Assembly (NCBI RefSeq): GCF_028476545.1
Contig: NW_026731672.1
Location: 62,001 to 126,000, forward strand
Direction of reading: 5' to 3'
Origin: Physella acuta
Taxonomy: Eukaryota > Mollusca > Gastropoda > Physidae
DNA: 64,000 nt
The position numbers were made by a program, and so were the translations under genes. Numbering within the stretch: the stretch's first letter is position 1; each line of letters opens with the position of its first letter. The notes beneath the pieces are model-generated. The model saw only the letters and a program-made list of their open reading frames with translations. It did no database searches and had not been told where the DNA came from. This document shows positions 46,890 to 59,827 of this stretch, piece by piece.

Positions 46890-47165
46890 AAAAGGTTGGT
46901 TATTGGGCGTTTGACTGCTATCCGAAGGTCTTGAGTTTAGATTCCAGACTCAAGTACTTAGGACGTATCTGAGTTGACTCAGATCTGATGGGTACCTGAC
47001 TATGTTTAATAAAGGTCATATTAGAACCGACCACATTATTATTATCATTTCTTATGGGTCTTCCATGGTCACGGAAACAGGAAAACTCTTCTTTGAGGTA
47101 TGCCCTACTTACTGTAAGGTCCGAAAGGGTATTTTCACGTGCTTTATTTTTCTGTAAAATGATTA
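46890..47165 (+). mobile_element. SINE family S, plus strand
   Basis: A-box-like GGTTATTGGGCGTTTGACTG, B-box-like CTTGAGTTTAGATTCC, then GGTACCTGACTATG, GACCACATTATTATTATC, TTCCATGGTCACGG and CTTACTGTAAGGTCCG. Most diverged of the copies here. Confidence 0.6.
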
Positions 47166-47231
47166 TGCAGTTCAAATTGGATTTCTCCGACGAAGTTTAA
47201 ACTTAGAAATCTTTTTATTTTTATAATAGAT

Positions 47232-50200
47232 TGACGATAGAAGCATGTGGTTGTATATAACGTTTATTGGGTCTAACTACATGACGGTACCACACAGAGA
47301 GGACGGAAATACAATGCACAAGGGACATCACTCAAGATAACAATATAAATATAATACTAATACAGAAGAGTGAGTTCCCTTGACCTCACAATTATCTCAA
47401 TCTATTACATCCCTTTACCCTTAGAACACAATAACACATCTCTCAATAGAACAATTGATAGTATCCTAAAATCACCAATTATATTGTAACATGAACACTA
47501 TGGTAGATTACATCCTTACAAACAATGCACAATATGCCACAACATAATTAAAATACAAAACAATGATGTCAAAGTCCTTTTGACCTTTAAAATCATAGGT
47601 CTAACTTATTTGGGACTTTGATTGTCCTGCTTGACCTTCTCAGTGGCTTTTGATTTGGTGACTCAAGATTCTGACTATCTGGATTCTCTATCTCAGGAGG
47701 TCTAGGATTTAAATCATTAACTCCAGAATTTACATTTTCTGACTCCAGACAACTTGGTTCACTCATATCAACAGAACTTGGTTGTGGAACAAACTAAGTT
47801 GGTGTGAACTGATCAGATTTGGTGAGATTGATAATTTCACACTTATTATCTGCACAAGTTATTTTTAACTTTATAAGACACAGGTCCTGTACATTGAACA
47901 ATTTGACCTGGTATCCATTTTTCCTTTCTCCCATAATTTCTTAGATACACATTCTCATTAACACCAAATTCTCTTTCAATGAATGTTTGTCATGATTTAA
48001 TGGAGCTATTTTTGAATTGGCATCTGAAAGTATTATGCTATTATTCAGATCCTTAATTGACATAGATTTCTTTGATTGATCAATTTTCTCAGGTAATCTG
48101 ATAGTGCTTTCCTGGTAACCAAACATACTGTTTATGAGTAATATTCTGGACCATATCACTTTGCAACTGTGATCCAGTATTTGAAATGGGTGTATTAAAT
48201 GGCAAAAATCTTTTTTCTTTTCTTTTGATGTTACCCTTTTAGTTTTTATAAGTGCTAATGATGTTAGCAAAGTTGTTTGATGATCACATTCCTTCTTACT
48301 AATGTATTCTCTTTAAAACATTTGAAATTGCCATATCACCATAATCATTTATTAAGTTACAAATACTTTGTTTAGGCAACTCTGACTGATAATGGACTGC
48401 ATCTTCTCCATCTTTTAGACTTAATTCCATTTCTCTTATTGTATATGGCCTTAAGTCATCATTCACAGACTCTTTAGGCCAATCATTCTTACAGTACTCA
48501 TATGCTTTTATTAAGCACTCATCTTTTTGTGTTTCTCTTTTAATATCATTCACATTTATATTGGAGTTATCCATGATAGTGAAGAGAACAAATACATCTT
48601 CTGGTACATAGCTCAGGCTTTGGTTTTTTAAAGGTAATCTACTAAGGCTATCTGCACTATTCTCAGATCCAGGTTTGTATTTCAATTCATAATTGTATGC
48701 AGTTAGTGTGATAGCCCATCTTTGAATTCTTGGTGAGGCATGCTCAGGTAGGGTTTTGTTTTCTCCAAATAAACCTAGCAATGGTTTATGATCTGTAAAG
48801 ATGGTAAACTTCCTACCAAACAGAAACTTATGAAATTTCTTAACACCAAAAATGATGCCTAAGCCTTCCCTATCTAACTGAGAATAATTTTTCTCAGCCT
48901 GGTTCAAAGATCTACTGGCAAAAGCAATGGGTCTGTCACCCTTCTCATCCATGTGGGACAAGACTGCTCCTACACCATCTGGTGAAGCATCACATGTTAA
49001 TATAAGTCTTTTCCCTGGGTCATAGTGAGTTAGTAAGGTGTCAGAAGACAAAGCCTCTTTTGCTGTATTAAAAGCAGTATCTTGTTGTTTACCCCAGTGC
49101 CAAGTTGCATTTTTCTGTAGCAGCTTGTACAGTGGTGATAGTTTACCAGACAGATTTCCTATGAACTTTGCATAGTAATTTATTAAGCCCAAAAAAGCTC
49201 TTAGTTATTGGGTATTTTCAGGTTTGGGTGCTTCTTTAATGGCTTTTGTTTTCTCAGGTTGAGGTCTGATGCCTTGTTTGCTCAATATATAACCAAGAAA
49301 ACTAATTTCTGTCAACATGAATTGACATTTATCTTTGTTTATCTTTAAACCTTTTTCACCAACAATTTTCAATACTTTATCAAGTGTTTTAAGATGTTCA
49401 GTGTCATTCTTACCAGTTATGTACACATTGTCAAAGTACACACAAACATTTGGAATGTCCTTAAAAATACTGTCCATGACAGCTTGGAAAATTCCAGGGC
49501 TAGATGATATGCCAAAACATAGTCTTTCATATTGGTAGAGTCCTTTATGTGTGTTTATTGTCGTATAGACTTTTGAATCTGGATGCAGTTCTAGTTGAGT
49601 GTAAGCATGACTAAAGTCTAATTCAGTGAATTTGTCTCCTCCTGCCAAATTCAAAGAGATTTCCTCAATGTTAGGTATAGGGTACCTATTTAGCTCTATT
49701 TGCTTATTCAGTGTAGTTTTATAATCTCCACAAATTCTTATAGAACCATCCTTCTTTAACACTGGCACAATGGGCGTTGCCCAATCGGAATAGTCTACCT
49801 TCTTTATGATGCCATTAGATTCCAATCTACTTAGCTCATTTTCAATTTTATTCCTCATTGCATAAGGTGGAACTCTAGCTTTGCAGTATCTTGGATTTGT
49901 GTCTTTAATGCTTAACTTCACTGTTCTATCATTTAGTAATCCAGAGTTACCAAAAACACATTTATTTTCAGATATAACTCTATCTAGTGAAGTAAGACTA
50001 GATTCTCTTACATTCTTCAATGAACAAATACTCTCCCAATTTAAATTAAGATCACTTAACCAGTTCCTACCTAGTAATGGTGGTCCATTTCCTTCAACCA
50101 CAAGAAGAGGAAGTTTAACACTTTGACCATTATAACTTACATGAACCATACACTCTCCTATTACCGGAACATTGTCACCAGTGTATGTTGTTAGACACTT

Positions 50201-51552
50201 GTGACATGGCTGTAGAGGCACTGATCCTCCTGTGACAGCGTCAAAATCTTTCTTTGTTATGACTGTTAGAGATGCTCCAGTGTCAAGTTGGAAGCTGATG
50301 CTCTTACCGTTGATATAAACTGGTACATTGATGGGAGCATGACTTATTGATTTCACAGAGAATAGGTTGAAATCCGGCTGCGAATCAGTTTGAGCATTTT
50401 CACAGGTAGAGTGGTTCATTGGTTGGGTTAGGTAGTCTTGGTGAGAGTTAACATAGTGCTGCTTTTGGTTGCGGTACTGTCTTGACTGGCTAGATTTAGC
50501 AACAGACGAAGACTTTGCAAAGCAGGCCTTGGCAATGTGACCTTGCCTACTGCACTTATAACAAGTTGCAAACTTGAACTTGCACCGATGAGATGCATGG
50601 GGACCTTTGCATCGATGACATTTTTGATAATTATTACTAGATTTAGATCTAGGATTTGAACGAGCAGGCTGTTTAGCATAAGTTGGAATGCTCTGATGGG
50701 GTTGATGTTTATTGACTAACCTGCTGTTTACTGCATGGATCTCTGAAGGTGCTAGAGATTTTGCCGCATCTGATGACTGCTGGAATGAAGTTGCAAGTTG
50801 TATTGCTTTTTCTAATTTTAGATCTGACTCGAGCAGCAACTTTCTTTGAATATCAGGGCTGTTTACACCTGTCACAAACTTTTCACATAGTCTGTCAGAC
50901 AGCGTATCGCCGAATTCACAAAATTCACTTAAATGACGTAAAGCAGCAACATATTCTGATATTGACTCGTTTGGTTGACGAGTCCTACTGTCAAATCTAG
51001 CTCGACATAGAAACTTTGATGGGGTAGGCGCATGGTGGTCTGTTAGCAATTTGCTCAGCTCGTTAAAGCTCTTGGTAGTTAGACTAGCTGGTGCGCATAA
51101 GTCCTTTAGTAGCCTAAATTGTTGAGGCCCTATGACTGTTAACAAAACAGCTCTCTTTTTGGCTTCTATCGTCACGTCGTTAGCTTCTAGGTAAAAGCTT
51201 AACCTATCTAGGTAATCCTGAATGATTTCATCATTCGAATCAAATTGTTTTATTTGGCCATACAGCGCCATTATTCTAGAAATACTTAGCCAATAAGCTC
51301 TAGCAAACCTCTTTTTTGCGTAAGTAGGTGCTCTTTCTAGTAGATTTTCATCCTCGTCGCCAGATATAATCGATTGACGATAGAAGCATGTGGTTGTATA
51401 TAACATTTATTGGGTCTAACTACATGACGGTACCACACAGAGAGGACGGAAATACAATGCACAAGGGACATCACTCAAGATAACAATATAAATATAATAC
51501 TAATACAGAAGAGTGAGTTCCCTTGACCTCACAATTATCTCAATCTATTACA
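47232..51552 (-). mobile_element. Ty3-type LTR retrotransposon, broken
   Basis: Two 178-bp LTRs (47232-47409 and 51375-51552) bound the element; on the minus strand they start TGTAATAGATTG and end CTATCGTCA. I noticed one difference between them, so the insertion is young. A purine-rich tract, AAGGGTAAAGGGA, precedes the 3' LTR. Parts in order on the minus strand: gag with CCHC zinc knuckles, an aspartic protease with DTGA, reverse transcriptase, RNase H, and an integrase tail. It looks broken, with several breaks; the integrase core was not recognised. No matching target duplication was found. Family: Ty3/mdg4 (gypsy) group, clade not set. Confidence 0.92.
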
Positions 51553-51564
51553 ATTTTAAAATAA

Positions 51565-51971
51565 GGGGTCATCCATAAATGACCTCACGCTTCCCCCCTT
51601 CCCTCCGTCACACATTGTCACAAAAATCAAGACACCCCCCTAAATGACGTCACACCTCAGTCTACAACCCCCCCCCCCCCCTCAAAATTGCTGTAGAATT
51701 TTTCTCATAACATCGATATTTTTCCAAAATCTTGTCAGAACTAGATGTATGTCAACATAGAGTATTTTGATAAATTCTACCACAATTTATTAAGAATCGT
51801 TTTGCAAAACGCGAAATAATGGCTAAAACTCGTTTTCTAACAGTGCTTTTTTTTATAATGCAAAAGTGTGACGTCACACCATTTGAACACCCCCCTCCCC
51901 CTCATCACACACCGTCACAAAATTACTGCCCCCCTCCCCCCTACGAGTGTGACGTCATTTATGGATGACCA
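51565..51971. mobile_element. MITE R5, copy A
   Basis: Inverted ends GGGGTCATCCATAAATGAC and GTCATTTATGGATGACC, about 400 bp, abutting the LTR element. The interior contains two more inverted TGACGTCAC-type words and C runs. Copy B lies 0.45 kb away. No coding capacity. Confidence 0.8.
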
Positions 51972-52415
51972 CTAAAATATAATGTGTAAAAGGAAAAGAA
52001 GGGAAATCTGTAAGTGATTCTAAGTGATGTAGCACTTTGAGCGTGAGGGGTGGGGAAATCCTAATTTGAAGTTGGGTGACGATTTGTGAAATATTACAGT
52101 TAAAATCTCTGTTGGTGTTGTGTTAGGGTTAGGGTTCGCTTAGAGTTACAACTATTCTAATCGTGTGTTAGAGGCATTCTATACATTACTATAGATTACA
52201 TATTCTAATTTAATTCAGTTTAGTTCAGTTAAGTTTAGTTCAGTTCAGTTTAGTTTAGTTAATTATGTTTATTATAATCATACGCGTTGATATATTAGCT
52301 TGGAGTTGTGTTAGATTATGCTTTGGGTGAAAAGTTAGGTTAGTTAAGGTGTTGATTGTAAGCATTGTTTAGTAAATTTAAAGTATGGGTTGGTTTTGCT
52401 TTCAACGTTGTATAA
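51972..52415. other. Spacer between two MITEs
   Basis: No gene. Contains a short irregular TTCAGTTTAG repeat at 52213-52262 and a GTTAGGGTTAGGGTT phrase near 52125. Confidence 0.4.
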
Positions 52416-52788
52416 GGGGGGGGTCGTCCATAAATGACGTCACACTCGTAGGGGGGAGGGGGCCGTAATTTTGTGACGTCACCTTTTTGCATTATAAAAA
52501 AAGCAATTATAGAAAACGAGTTTTAGCCGTTATTTCGTATTTTAGAAAACTGTTTTAATAAATTGTAATAGGAATTGATCAAAATACTCTATGTTGACAG
52601 AGTTCTACAAGAGTTTGGAAAAATATCGATGTTTTAAGAAAAATTCAACAGCAATTATGAAGGGGGTTGTAGGCTGAGGAGTGGCGTCATTTTAGGGGGG
52701 TGGAGGTCTGGCTTTTTGTGACGCCTGTGGTGGAGGGGGAGGGGTAAAAGTCGTCAAAAAAAGCGTGACGTTATTTATGGATGACCCC
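52416..52788. mobile_element. MITE R5, copy B
   Basis: Ends GGGGTCGTCCATAAATGACG and TTATTTATGGATGACCCC. The interior is largely inverted relative to copy A (GAAAACGAGTTTTAGCCGTT here against AACTCGTTTTCTAA in A). Flanks: TATAA on the left, AAGTC on the right. Confidence 0.8.
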
Positions 52789-52929
52789 TAAGTCGTTTAG
52801 TTTCTCTTAGTTTCAGAAAACGATTGAGATAATTTAATTTATTGTTTTTTTTTTTTCACGTTTATGCATGATTTGGCTTAGGTCGATATTTGGTCACAAA
52901 ATTAAGTGAACAACAAAATGTCTGTGTGT

Positions 52930-53100
52930 GTGAGGGGGGGGGGGGGTCCTTTATGCATTATTACACCTTTCATCCGATCGACATGAAATGAAAAAATATG
53001 TGAATTTTGAGCATACTCAATGGCAGGTTTCCCCGAAGAGCTACAAATTTAAGCGCCTGCGAATCTCGTTTACCTTTAGCTTAAAGAGCGGGAAAAAGAC
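52930..53100 (-). repeat. Helentron-type monomer fragment
   Basis: GTGTGTGTGA and a G run followed by TCCTTTATGCATTATTACACC and TTTCATCCGATCGACATGAAA. Confidence 0.5.
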
Positions 53101-53271
53101 TTTTTGCCAGTTGTTAAAAATGTAACTTATGAATTCATTGAAACACATACGAGTTAGAAACAAAATGAGCAAAAAATTATTTTATTTCGTCATCCATTTA
53201 TTAAGTATTTCGCTTATATCTAGGCCCTTTGTAATGGATTGATGTTTTTATTATTACACACTGGACGATAG

Positions 53272-54257
53272 AGCCACGTTGATTTATATCTAGCTTTATT
53301 CGAAACCGGAAGACACATGACAAAACCAGGGGACATCACTCAAAACAACATTATAAATATAAGACTAATACAAGAAGAGTGAGTTCCCTTGACTTCACAA
53401 TTCTCAATATATTACATCCCTTTACCCTTAGTAAACAAAACACAGCTCTCAATAGAACAAATGATAGTATCCTAAAATCACCAAATATATTGTAACATGA
53501 ACATTATATGATTTGAATCATTTGGTAGATTACACCCTTACAAACAAATGCAAAATATGCTACAACATAATTAAAATACAAAACAATGATGTCAAAGTCC
53601 TCTTGACCTTTAAAATCATAGGTCTAACTTATCTGGGACTTTGATTGTCCTGTTTGACCTTCTCAGTGGCTTTTGATATGGTGACTCAAGATTCTGACCA
53701 TCTGGACTCTCTAGCTCAGGAAGTCCAGGATCTAAATCATTAATTCCAGAATTTATATTTTCTGACTCTAGACTACTTGGTTCACTCATATCAACAGAAC
53801 TTGGTTGTGGAACAAACTGAGTTGGTGTGAACTGTTCAGGTTTGGTGGGATTGATAGATTCACACTTATTATCTGCACAAGTTATTTTTAACTGGTCTGC
53901 ATGTCTACGGACAATAAGTCCATCATTTGTTTTTACTTTATAAGACACAGGTCCTGTACATTGAACAATTTGACCTGGCATCCATTTTCCCCCTCTCCCA
54001 TAATTTCTCAGATACACATTATCATTAACTCCAAATTCTCTCTCAATGGATGTTTTGTCATGATTTACTTTTTGTGTATGTTGATGTTGGGAAACAGACC
54101 TTTGAGCAGTTGGATATAGTAGGTCAAGGTGAGTTTTAATTTTCCTACCACATAACAATTCGCATGGTGCAACACCTGTTGTTATATGAGGAGTTGTGCG
54201 GTATTTGGCTAAGAACCTGTTTACTCTTTCCCTGAGAGAAAATTTGTTACCGGTACT
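53272..54257 (-). mobile_element. Partial relative of the 47-kb LTR element
   Basis: A related but diverged LTR (about 53272-53416) followed by a purine tract and the integrase C-terminal region, which reads FLAKYRTTPHITTGVAPCEL and RRHADQLKI toward a tail RPLRRSNRTIKVPDKL-like end. About 90 percent similar by eye to the tail of the 47-kb element. The rest is absent; R1 sequence begins at 54258. A fossil fragment. Confidence 0.85.
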
Positions 54258-54850
54258 CATTTTTACTTTCTCGTATATACGAAGTATAGAGAAAGTCATG
54301 TAAGCGTGCAAAAAAAAAAAAAATCGAGATTTTTGCAAATCTCGACGTGTTACATCTCACTGATACGGAAAAACATAATTTTGCAATCTTGCCCGTATGT
54401 CTCTGTGTGTGTGTGTGTGTCCGTTTGTAAACACGATAACTTGAGTACCGTTACAGCTAGGTTGATGAAATTTCATATATAAGTATTTTATCAAAATCGT
54501 AGATCTGTATCAACTTTTGAGCGATTTCCGATAATCGGAAGTGGTACTTTTCCGACTTTGAAATTTTCAAAATAATAACTTAAGTACTATTTCTGTTAAA
54601 TTTTGAGTCATTTCCGTTGACCGGAAGTAGTAATTTACGCTACTTCCGATTTCTCAAAAAACTAATGTAAATTTATAAAGTACTAATAATATTGCGCACA
54701 ATTATGCACTTTTTTATTTAGCGTTCACTTGGTGTGCAATTCTTTTGTCTACGAGATTTTATTCTATTTTTAAAACTTTAAGTATTTAAAATGGATTAAA
54801 AATCTTGTCTATAGCCCGAGTTCCCATCCCCTGTTATTTTATACGAGAAA
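54258..54850 (-). repeat. Interspersed repeat R1
   Basis: Begins on this strand with the R1 terminal hairpin (54263-54296) directly against the LTR-element coding region, suggesting that R1 inserted there. It ends near AGTTCCCATCCCCTG. Confidence 0.75.
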
Positions 54851-55449
54851 AATGGCCCGTTGAGGAAGGATACAACGGGCGCTAGGTAGATAGTGCTGTC
54901 TATTTTCTCGGTACTTTAAATTATTCAAAATATAGTCATAGGCATATCCCTAAAACATGCACCTAATCTCATTCATGACAAAAGTCGCATTAAGAGTTTC
55001 TTTCAGGCAACGCTACTTGGGAGGAGGGGGCTTCGTCCTCGTCCCCCCCCCCCACACACACACTCCAAAACATGTCTACCGTCCCATTCAACGAAATATA
55101 ATTATATACTTTTTCCAGTGTCTGCCCCCTCCCAGAAAATTCTACCCCCGCCCCCGAAAATTTCAAGTACCCCAACCCCTCTCCGGGGAGGAAAAAGTCT
55201 GAAAGAAACACTGGTCGCATGTATAGATCATACAGACTAAAGGAAGAATCTGGGCGGGGCTTCGCCCCTACCGGAAGAGATGCTTGAAAAAAAAACTGCA
55301 CGCTAAACACTTTTAGGATTAGAAAAAGTTCCCCCCTCCGGGGTGGAAAAAGTCTGAAAGAAACACCGGTGTCGCGCTTAGCCACTACCCGAAGAATTGC
55401 ATTAAAGAAATTGCAAGAAAACCGCTTTTTAGATTAGACACATTAATTA
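54851..55449 (+). repeat. Composite repeat R2
   Basis: Opens TACGAGAAAAATGGCCCGTTG, contains AAAGTCGCATTAAGAG, the polyC/CACACA tract, CCAGTGTCTGCCCC and AGTCTGAAAGAAACACTGG, then GGCGGGGCTTCGCCCCTACC and GAAGAGATGCTTG. Confidence 0.6.
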
Positions 55450-58226
55450 GGCGGTAATTTTATTATAGAGTATCGACGAAGAAATTTCTTTTGAGTTGGG
55501 GAGTTGGGACGTTCTAACGCGGGGGTGGGGCTTCGCCCCTACCCGAAGAATTGTATGAAAGAAACTCTTCACGCAAACCACTTAGATTAGACAAAATTGC
55601 CTTTTTATTCAATGTTTACTCGAGAATCAATGACGTCATATTACTGTGTGCACTCTCCGGCTTGATATTATTTTCTACTATACGACGTCATACTTCGTTT
55701 TTCGAATTACTATGCATGTTTTTAATTTGCTTGTGTTTTCTCTAGAGCGTTCTTGTCAGGTTGATGAAATTTCATATATAAGTATTTTAACAAAATCGTA
55801 GATCTGTATCAACTTTTGAGCGGTTTCCGATAATCGGAAGTGGTACTTTTCCGACTTTGAAATTTTCAAAATAATAACTTAAGTACTATTTAAGACAGAT
55901 AAATGAAATTTCACATGTAAGTAAAAGATCTAATTCTCTACCTTCTGTTAAATTTTGAGTCATTTCCGTTGACCGGAAGTAGTAATTTACGCTACTTCCG
56001 ATTTCTCAAAAAACTAATGTAAATTTATAAAGTACTAATAATATTGCGCACAATTATGCACTTTTTTATTTAGCGTTCACTTGGTGTGCAATTCTTTTGT
56101 CTACGAGATTTTATTCTATTTTTAAAACTTTAAGTATTTAAAATGGATTAAAATCATGTCTATAGCCCGAGTTCCCATCCCCTGTTATTTTATACGAGAA
56201 AAATGGCCCGTTGAGGAAGAATACAACGGGCGCTAGGTAGATAGTGCTTTTTAGATTAGACACATTAATTAGGCAGTAATTTTATTATAGAGTATCGACG
56301 AAGAAATTTCTTTTGAGTTGGGGAGTTGGGACGTTCTTACGCGGGGGTGGGGCTTCGCCTCTACCCGAAGAATTGTATGAAAGAAACTCTTCACGCAAAC
56401 CACTTAGATTAGACAAAATTGCCTTTTTATTCAATGTTTACTCGAGAATCAATGACGTCATATTACTGTGTGCACTCTCCGGCTTGATATTATTTTCTAC
56501 TATACGACGTCATACTTCGTTTTTCGAATTACTATGCATGTTTTTAATTTGCTTGTGTTTTCTCTAGAGCGTTCTTGTCTGGTTGATGAAAATTCATATA
56601 TAAGTATTTTAACAAAATCGTAGATCTGTATCAACTTTTGAGCGATTTCCGATAATCGGAAGTAGTACTTTTCCGACTTTGAAATTTTCAAAATAATAAC
56701 TTAAGTACTATTTAAGACAGATAAATGAAATTTCACATGTAAGTAAAAGATCTAATTCTCTACCTTCTGTTAAATTTTGAGTCATTTCCGTTGACCGGAA
56801 GTAGTAATTTACGCTACTTCCGATTTCTCAAAAAACTAATGTAAATTTATAAAGTACTAATAATATTGCGCACAATTATGCACTTTTTTATTTAGCGTTC
56901 ACTTGGTGTGCAATTCTTTTGTCTACGAGATTTTATTCTATTTTTAAAACTTTAAGTATTTAAAATGGATTAAAATCATGTCTATAGCCCGAGTTCCCAT
57001 CCCCTGTTATTTTATACGAGAAAAATGGCCCGTTGAGGAAGAATACAACGGGCGCTAGGTAGATAGTGCTTTTTAGATTAGACACATTAATTAGGCAGTA
57101 ATTTTATTATAGAGTATCGACGAAGAAATTTCTTTTGAGTTGGGGAGTTGGGACGTTCTTACGCGGGGGTGGGGCTTCGCCTCTACCCGAAGAATTGTAT
57201 GAAAGAAACTCTTCACGCAAACCACTTAGATTAGACAAAATTGCCTTTTTATTCAATGTTTACTCGAGAATCAATGACGTCATATTACTGTGTGCACTCT
57301 CCGGCTTGATATTATTTTCTACTATACGACGTCATACTTCGTTTTTCGAATTACTATGCATGTTTTTAATTTGCTTGTGTTTTCTCTAGAGCGTTCTTGT
57401 CTGGTTGATGAAAATTCATATATAAGTATTTTAACAAAATCGTAGATCTGTATCAACTTTTGAGCGATTTCCGATAATCGGAAGTAGTACTTTTCCGACT
57501 TTGAAATTTTCAAAATAATAACTTAAGTACTATTTAAGACAGATAAATGAAATTTCACATGTAAGTAAAAGATCTAATTCTCTACCTTCTGTTAAATTTT
57601 GAGTCATTTCCGTTGACCGGAAGTAGTAATTTACGCTACTTCCGATTTCTCAAAAAACTAATGTAAATTTATAAAGTACTAATAATATTGCGCACAATTA
57701 TGCACTTTTTTATTTAGCGTTCACTTGGTGTGCAATTCTTTTGTCTACGAGATTTTATTCTATTTTTAAAACTTTAAGTATTTAAAATGGATTAAAAATC
57801 ATGTCTATAGCCCGAGTTCCCATCCCCTGTTATTTTATACGAGAAAAATGGCCCGTTGAGGAAGAATACAACGGGCGCTAGGTAGATAGTGCTTTTTAGA
57901 TTAAACACATTAATTAGGCGGTAATTTTATTATAGAGTATCGACGAAGAAATTTCTTTTGAGTTGGGGAGTTGGGACGTTCTTACGCGGGGGTGGGGCTT
58001 CGCCCCTACCCGAAGAATTGTATGAAAGAAACTCTTCACGCAAACCACTTAGATTAGACAAAATTGCCTTTTTATTCAATGTTTACTCGAGAATCAATGA
58101 CGTCATATTACTGTGTGCACTCTCCGACTTGATATTATTTTCTACTATACGACGTCATACTTCGTTTTTCGAATTACTATGCGTGTTTTTAATTTGCTTG
58201 TGTTTTCTCTAGAGCGTTCTTGTCAG
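55450..58226 (+). repeat. Tandem array of 822-bp units
   Basis: Three full units, 55761-56582, 56583-57404 and 57405-58226, preceded by the last third of another (about 55450-55760). Units are nearly identical. Each joins an R1 fragment (TTGATGAAA.. to ..CCATCCCCTG, reverse orientation) to R2 parts (GAGAAAAATGGCCCGTTGAGG, GGGGTGGGGCTTCGCC, TGACGTCATATTACTG). An 84-codon frame recurs once per unit but has no recognisable domain. Confidence 0.92.
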
Positions 58227-59261
58227 ATAGATACATAGATAGATACATAGATAGATACATAGATACACAGACAGCGAAACTATTATTATAGACGAGAAAA
58301 ATGGCCCGTTGAGGGAGGATACAACGGGCGCTAGGTTGATAGTGCCGTCTATTTTCTCGGTACTTTAATTTATTCAAAATATAGTCACAGGCATATCCCT
58401 AAAACATGCACCTAATCTCAATGACAAAAGTCGCATTAAGAGTTTCTTTCAGGCAACTCTACTTGGGAGGAGGGGGCTTCGCCCCCCCCCCTCCCCCCCC
58501 CCCTTCCCCCCCCCCCCCACCACGCTCACACTCCAAAACATGTCTACCGTCCCATTTAACGAAATATAATTATATACTTTTTCCAGTGTCCACCCCCTCC
58601 CAGAAAATTCTACCCCCGCCCCCGAAAATTTCAAGTACCCCACCCCTCTCCGGGGAGGAAAATGTCTGAAAGAAACACTGGTCGCATTTGTAGATAATAC
58701 AAACTAAAGAAAGAATCTGGGCGGGGCTTCACCCCTACCGGAAGAGATGCTTGGAAAAAAAAACTGCACGCTAAACACTTTTTAGATTAGAAAAAGTTCC
58801 CCCCTACGGAGAGGAAAAAGTCTGAAAGAAACACTGGTGTCGCGCTTAGCCACTACCCGAAGAATCGCATTAAAGAAATTGCAAGAAAACCACTTTTTAG
58901 ATTAGACACATTAATTAGGCGGTAATTTTATTATAGAGTATCAATAACGACATTTCTTTTTAATTGGGGGAGGGGGGGGGGGGGCGGCTTAGACCCGAAG
59001 AATTGTATGAATGAAACTCTTCACGCAAACCACTTTTAAGATTAGACCAAATTGCCTTTTTAAATTCAATGTTTACTCGAGAATCAATGACGTCATATTA
59101 CGGTGTGCACTCTTGAGATTATTTTCTTCTATATGCTAAATGACGCCATATTTCGTTTTCGTTTCACTGTGTAAGTTTTTAAATTGCTTATGTTTTCTCT
59201 AAAGCGTTCTTGTCAGATAGATACATAGATAGATAGATACACAGACAGCGAAACTATTATA
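58227..59261 (+). repeat. Composite repeat R2
   Basis: ATAGATACATAG microsatellite, then a fuller R2 parallel to 54851-55760, ending again in AGATAGATACATAG..ACAGCGAAACTATTAT. Confidence 0.6.
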
Positions 59262-59311
59262 TAGAATAAGAATATTCGAGAAAGTTTAGGGGAGATCACT
59301 CCCGGTTTATT
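59262..59311 (-). repeat. R1 terminus
   Basis: The first 50 bases of R1 in reverse (..GGGGAGATCACTCCCGGTTTA). Confidence 0.6.
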
Positions 59312-59319
59312 TCTCAAGG

Positions 59320-59640
59320 AGGCCACTTGATATTTTCGGGGAGGGGGGGGGGGGCGGACACTGGTAAAAGTATGTTTTCTATATAAATCCGTTTCATTCA
59401 AGGGGGGGGGGGAGCGGTAGACTTTCTTCGGGGGGGGGGAGATGCCTGGAAGCAGTGTTTCTTCCAGACTTTATTCTCCGGGGTTGCACTTGATTTTTTT
59501 TTTGGGGGGGGGGGGGGGCGGACACTGTCGAAAGTATATATTTTCTATATAAATTCCACTTTGTTCGGGGGGGGGGGGGTGAATGAGATGCCTGGAAAAA
59601 ACTCTGCCTGGAAGAAACTCTGTCTGGAAGAAACTTTGTT
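59320..59640 (+). repeat. Homopolymer-rich repeat R7, nested or tandem
   Basis: Two or more overlapping R7 pieces with long G runs, CAGTGTTTCTTCCAGAC at 59453 and three CTGGAA[AG]AAACT phrases at 59590-59635. Confidence 0.55.
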
Positions 59641-59827
59641 CTTGTATTTGTTCTCTCTGAAATTGATTAAACCATCATAAAGAAGTCGCATCCCACCTTG
59701 CCGAGCTTTGACTTACGTTGGTATTGTTTTCTGTACTATTGTCATCGTGGATTCTGGGGCTAATCGCTTAAAGTTTGTCAATATTTGTGAATGAGGCTGA
59801 CCAGGTGAAATTTTGTTTTTCTCTGGG

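Noticed and set aside
56313-58212. A conserved 84-codon gene family in tandem
   Set aside because: The frame recurs because the 822-bp unit was copied recently; no domain, and it lies in repeat DNA.
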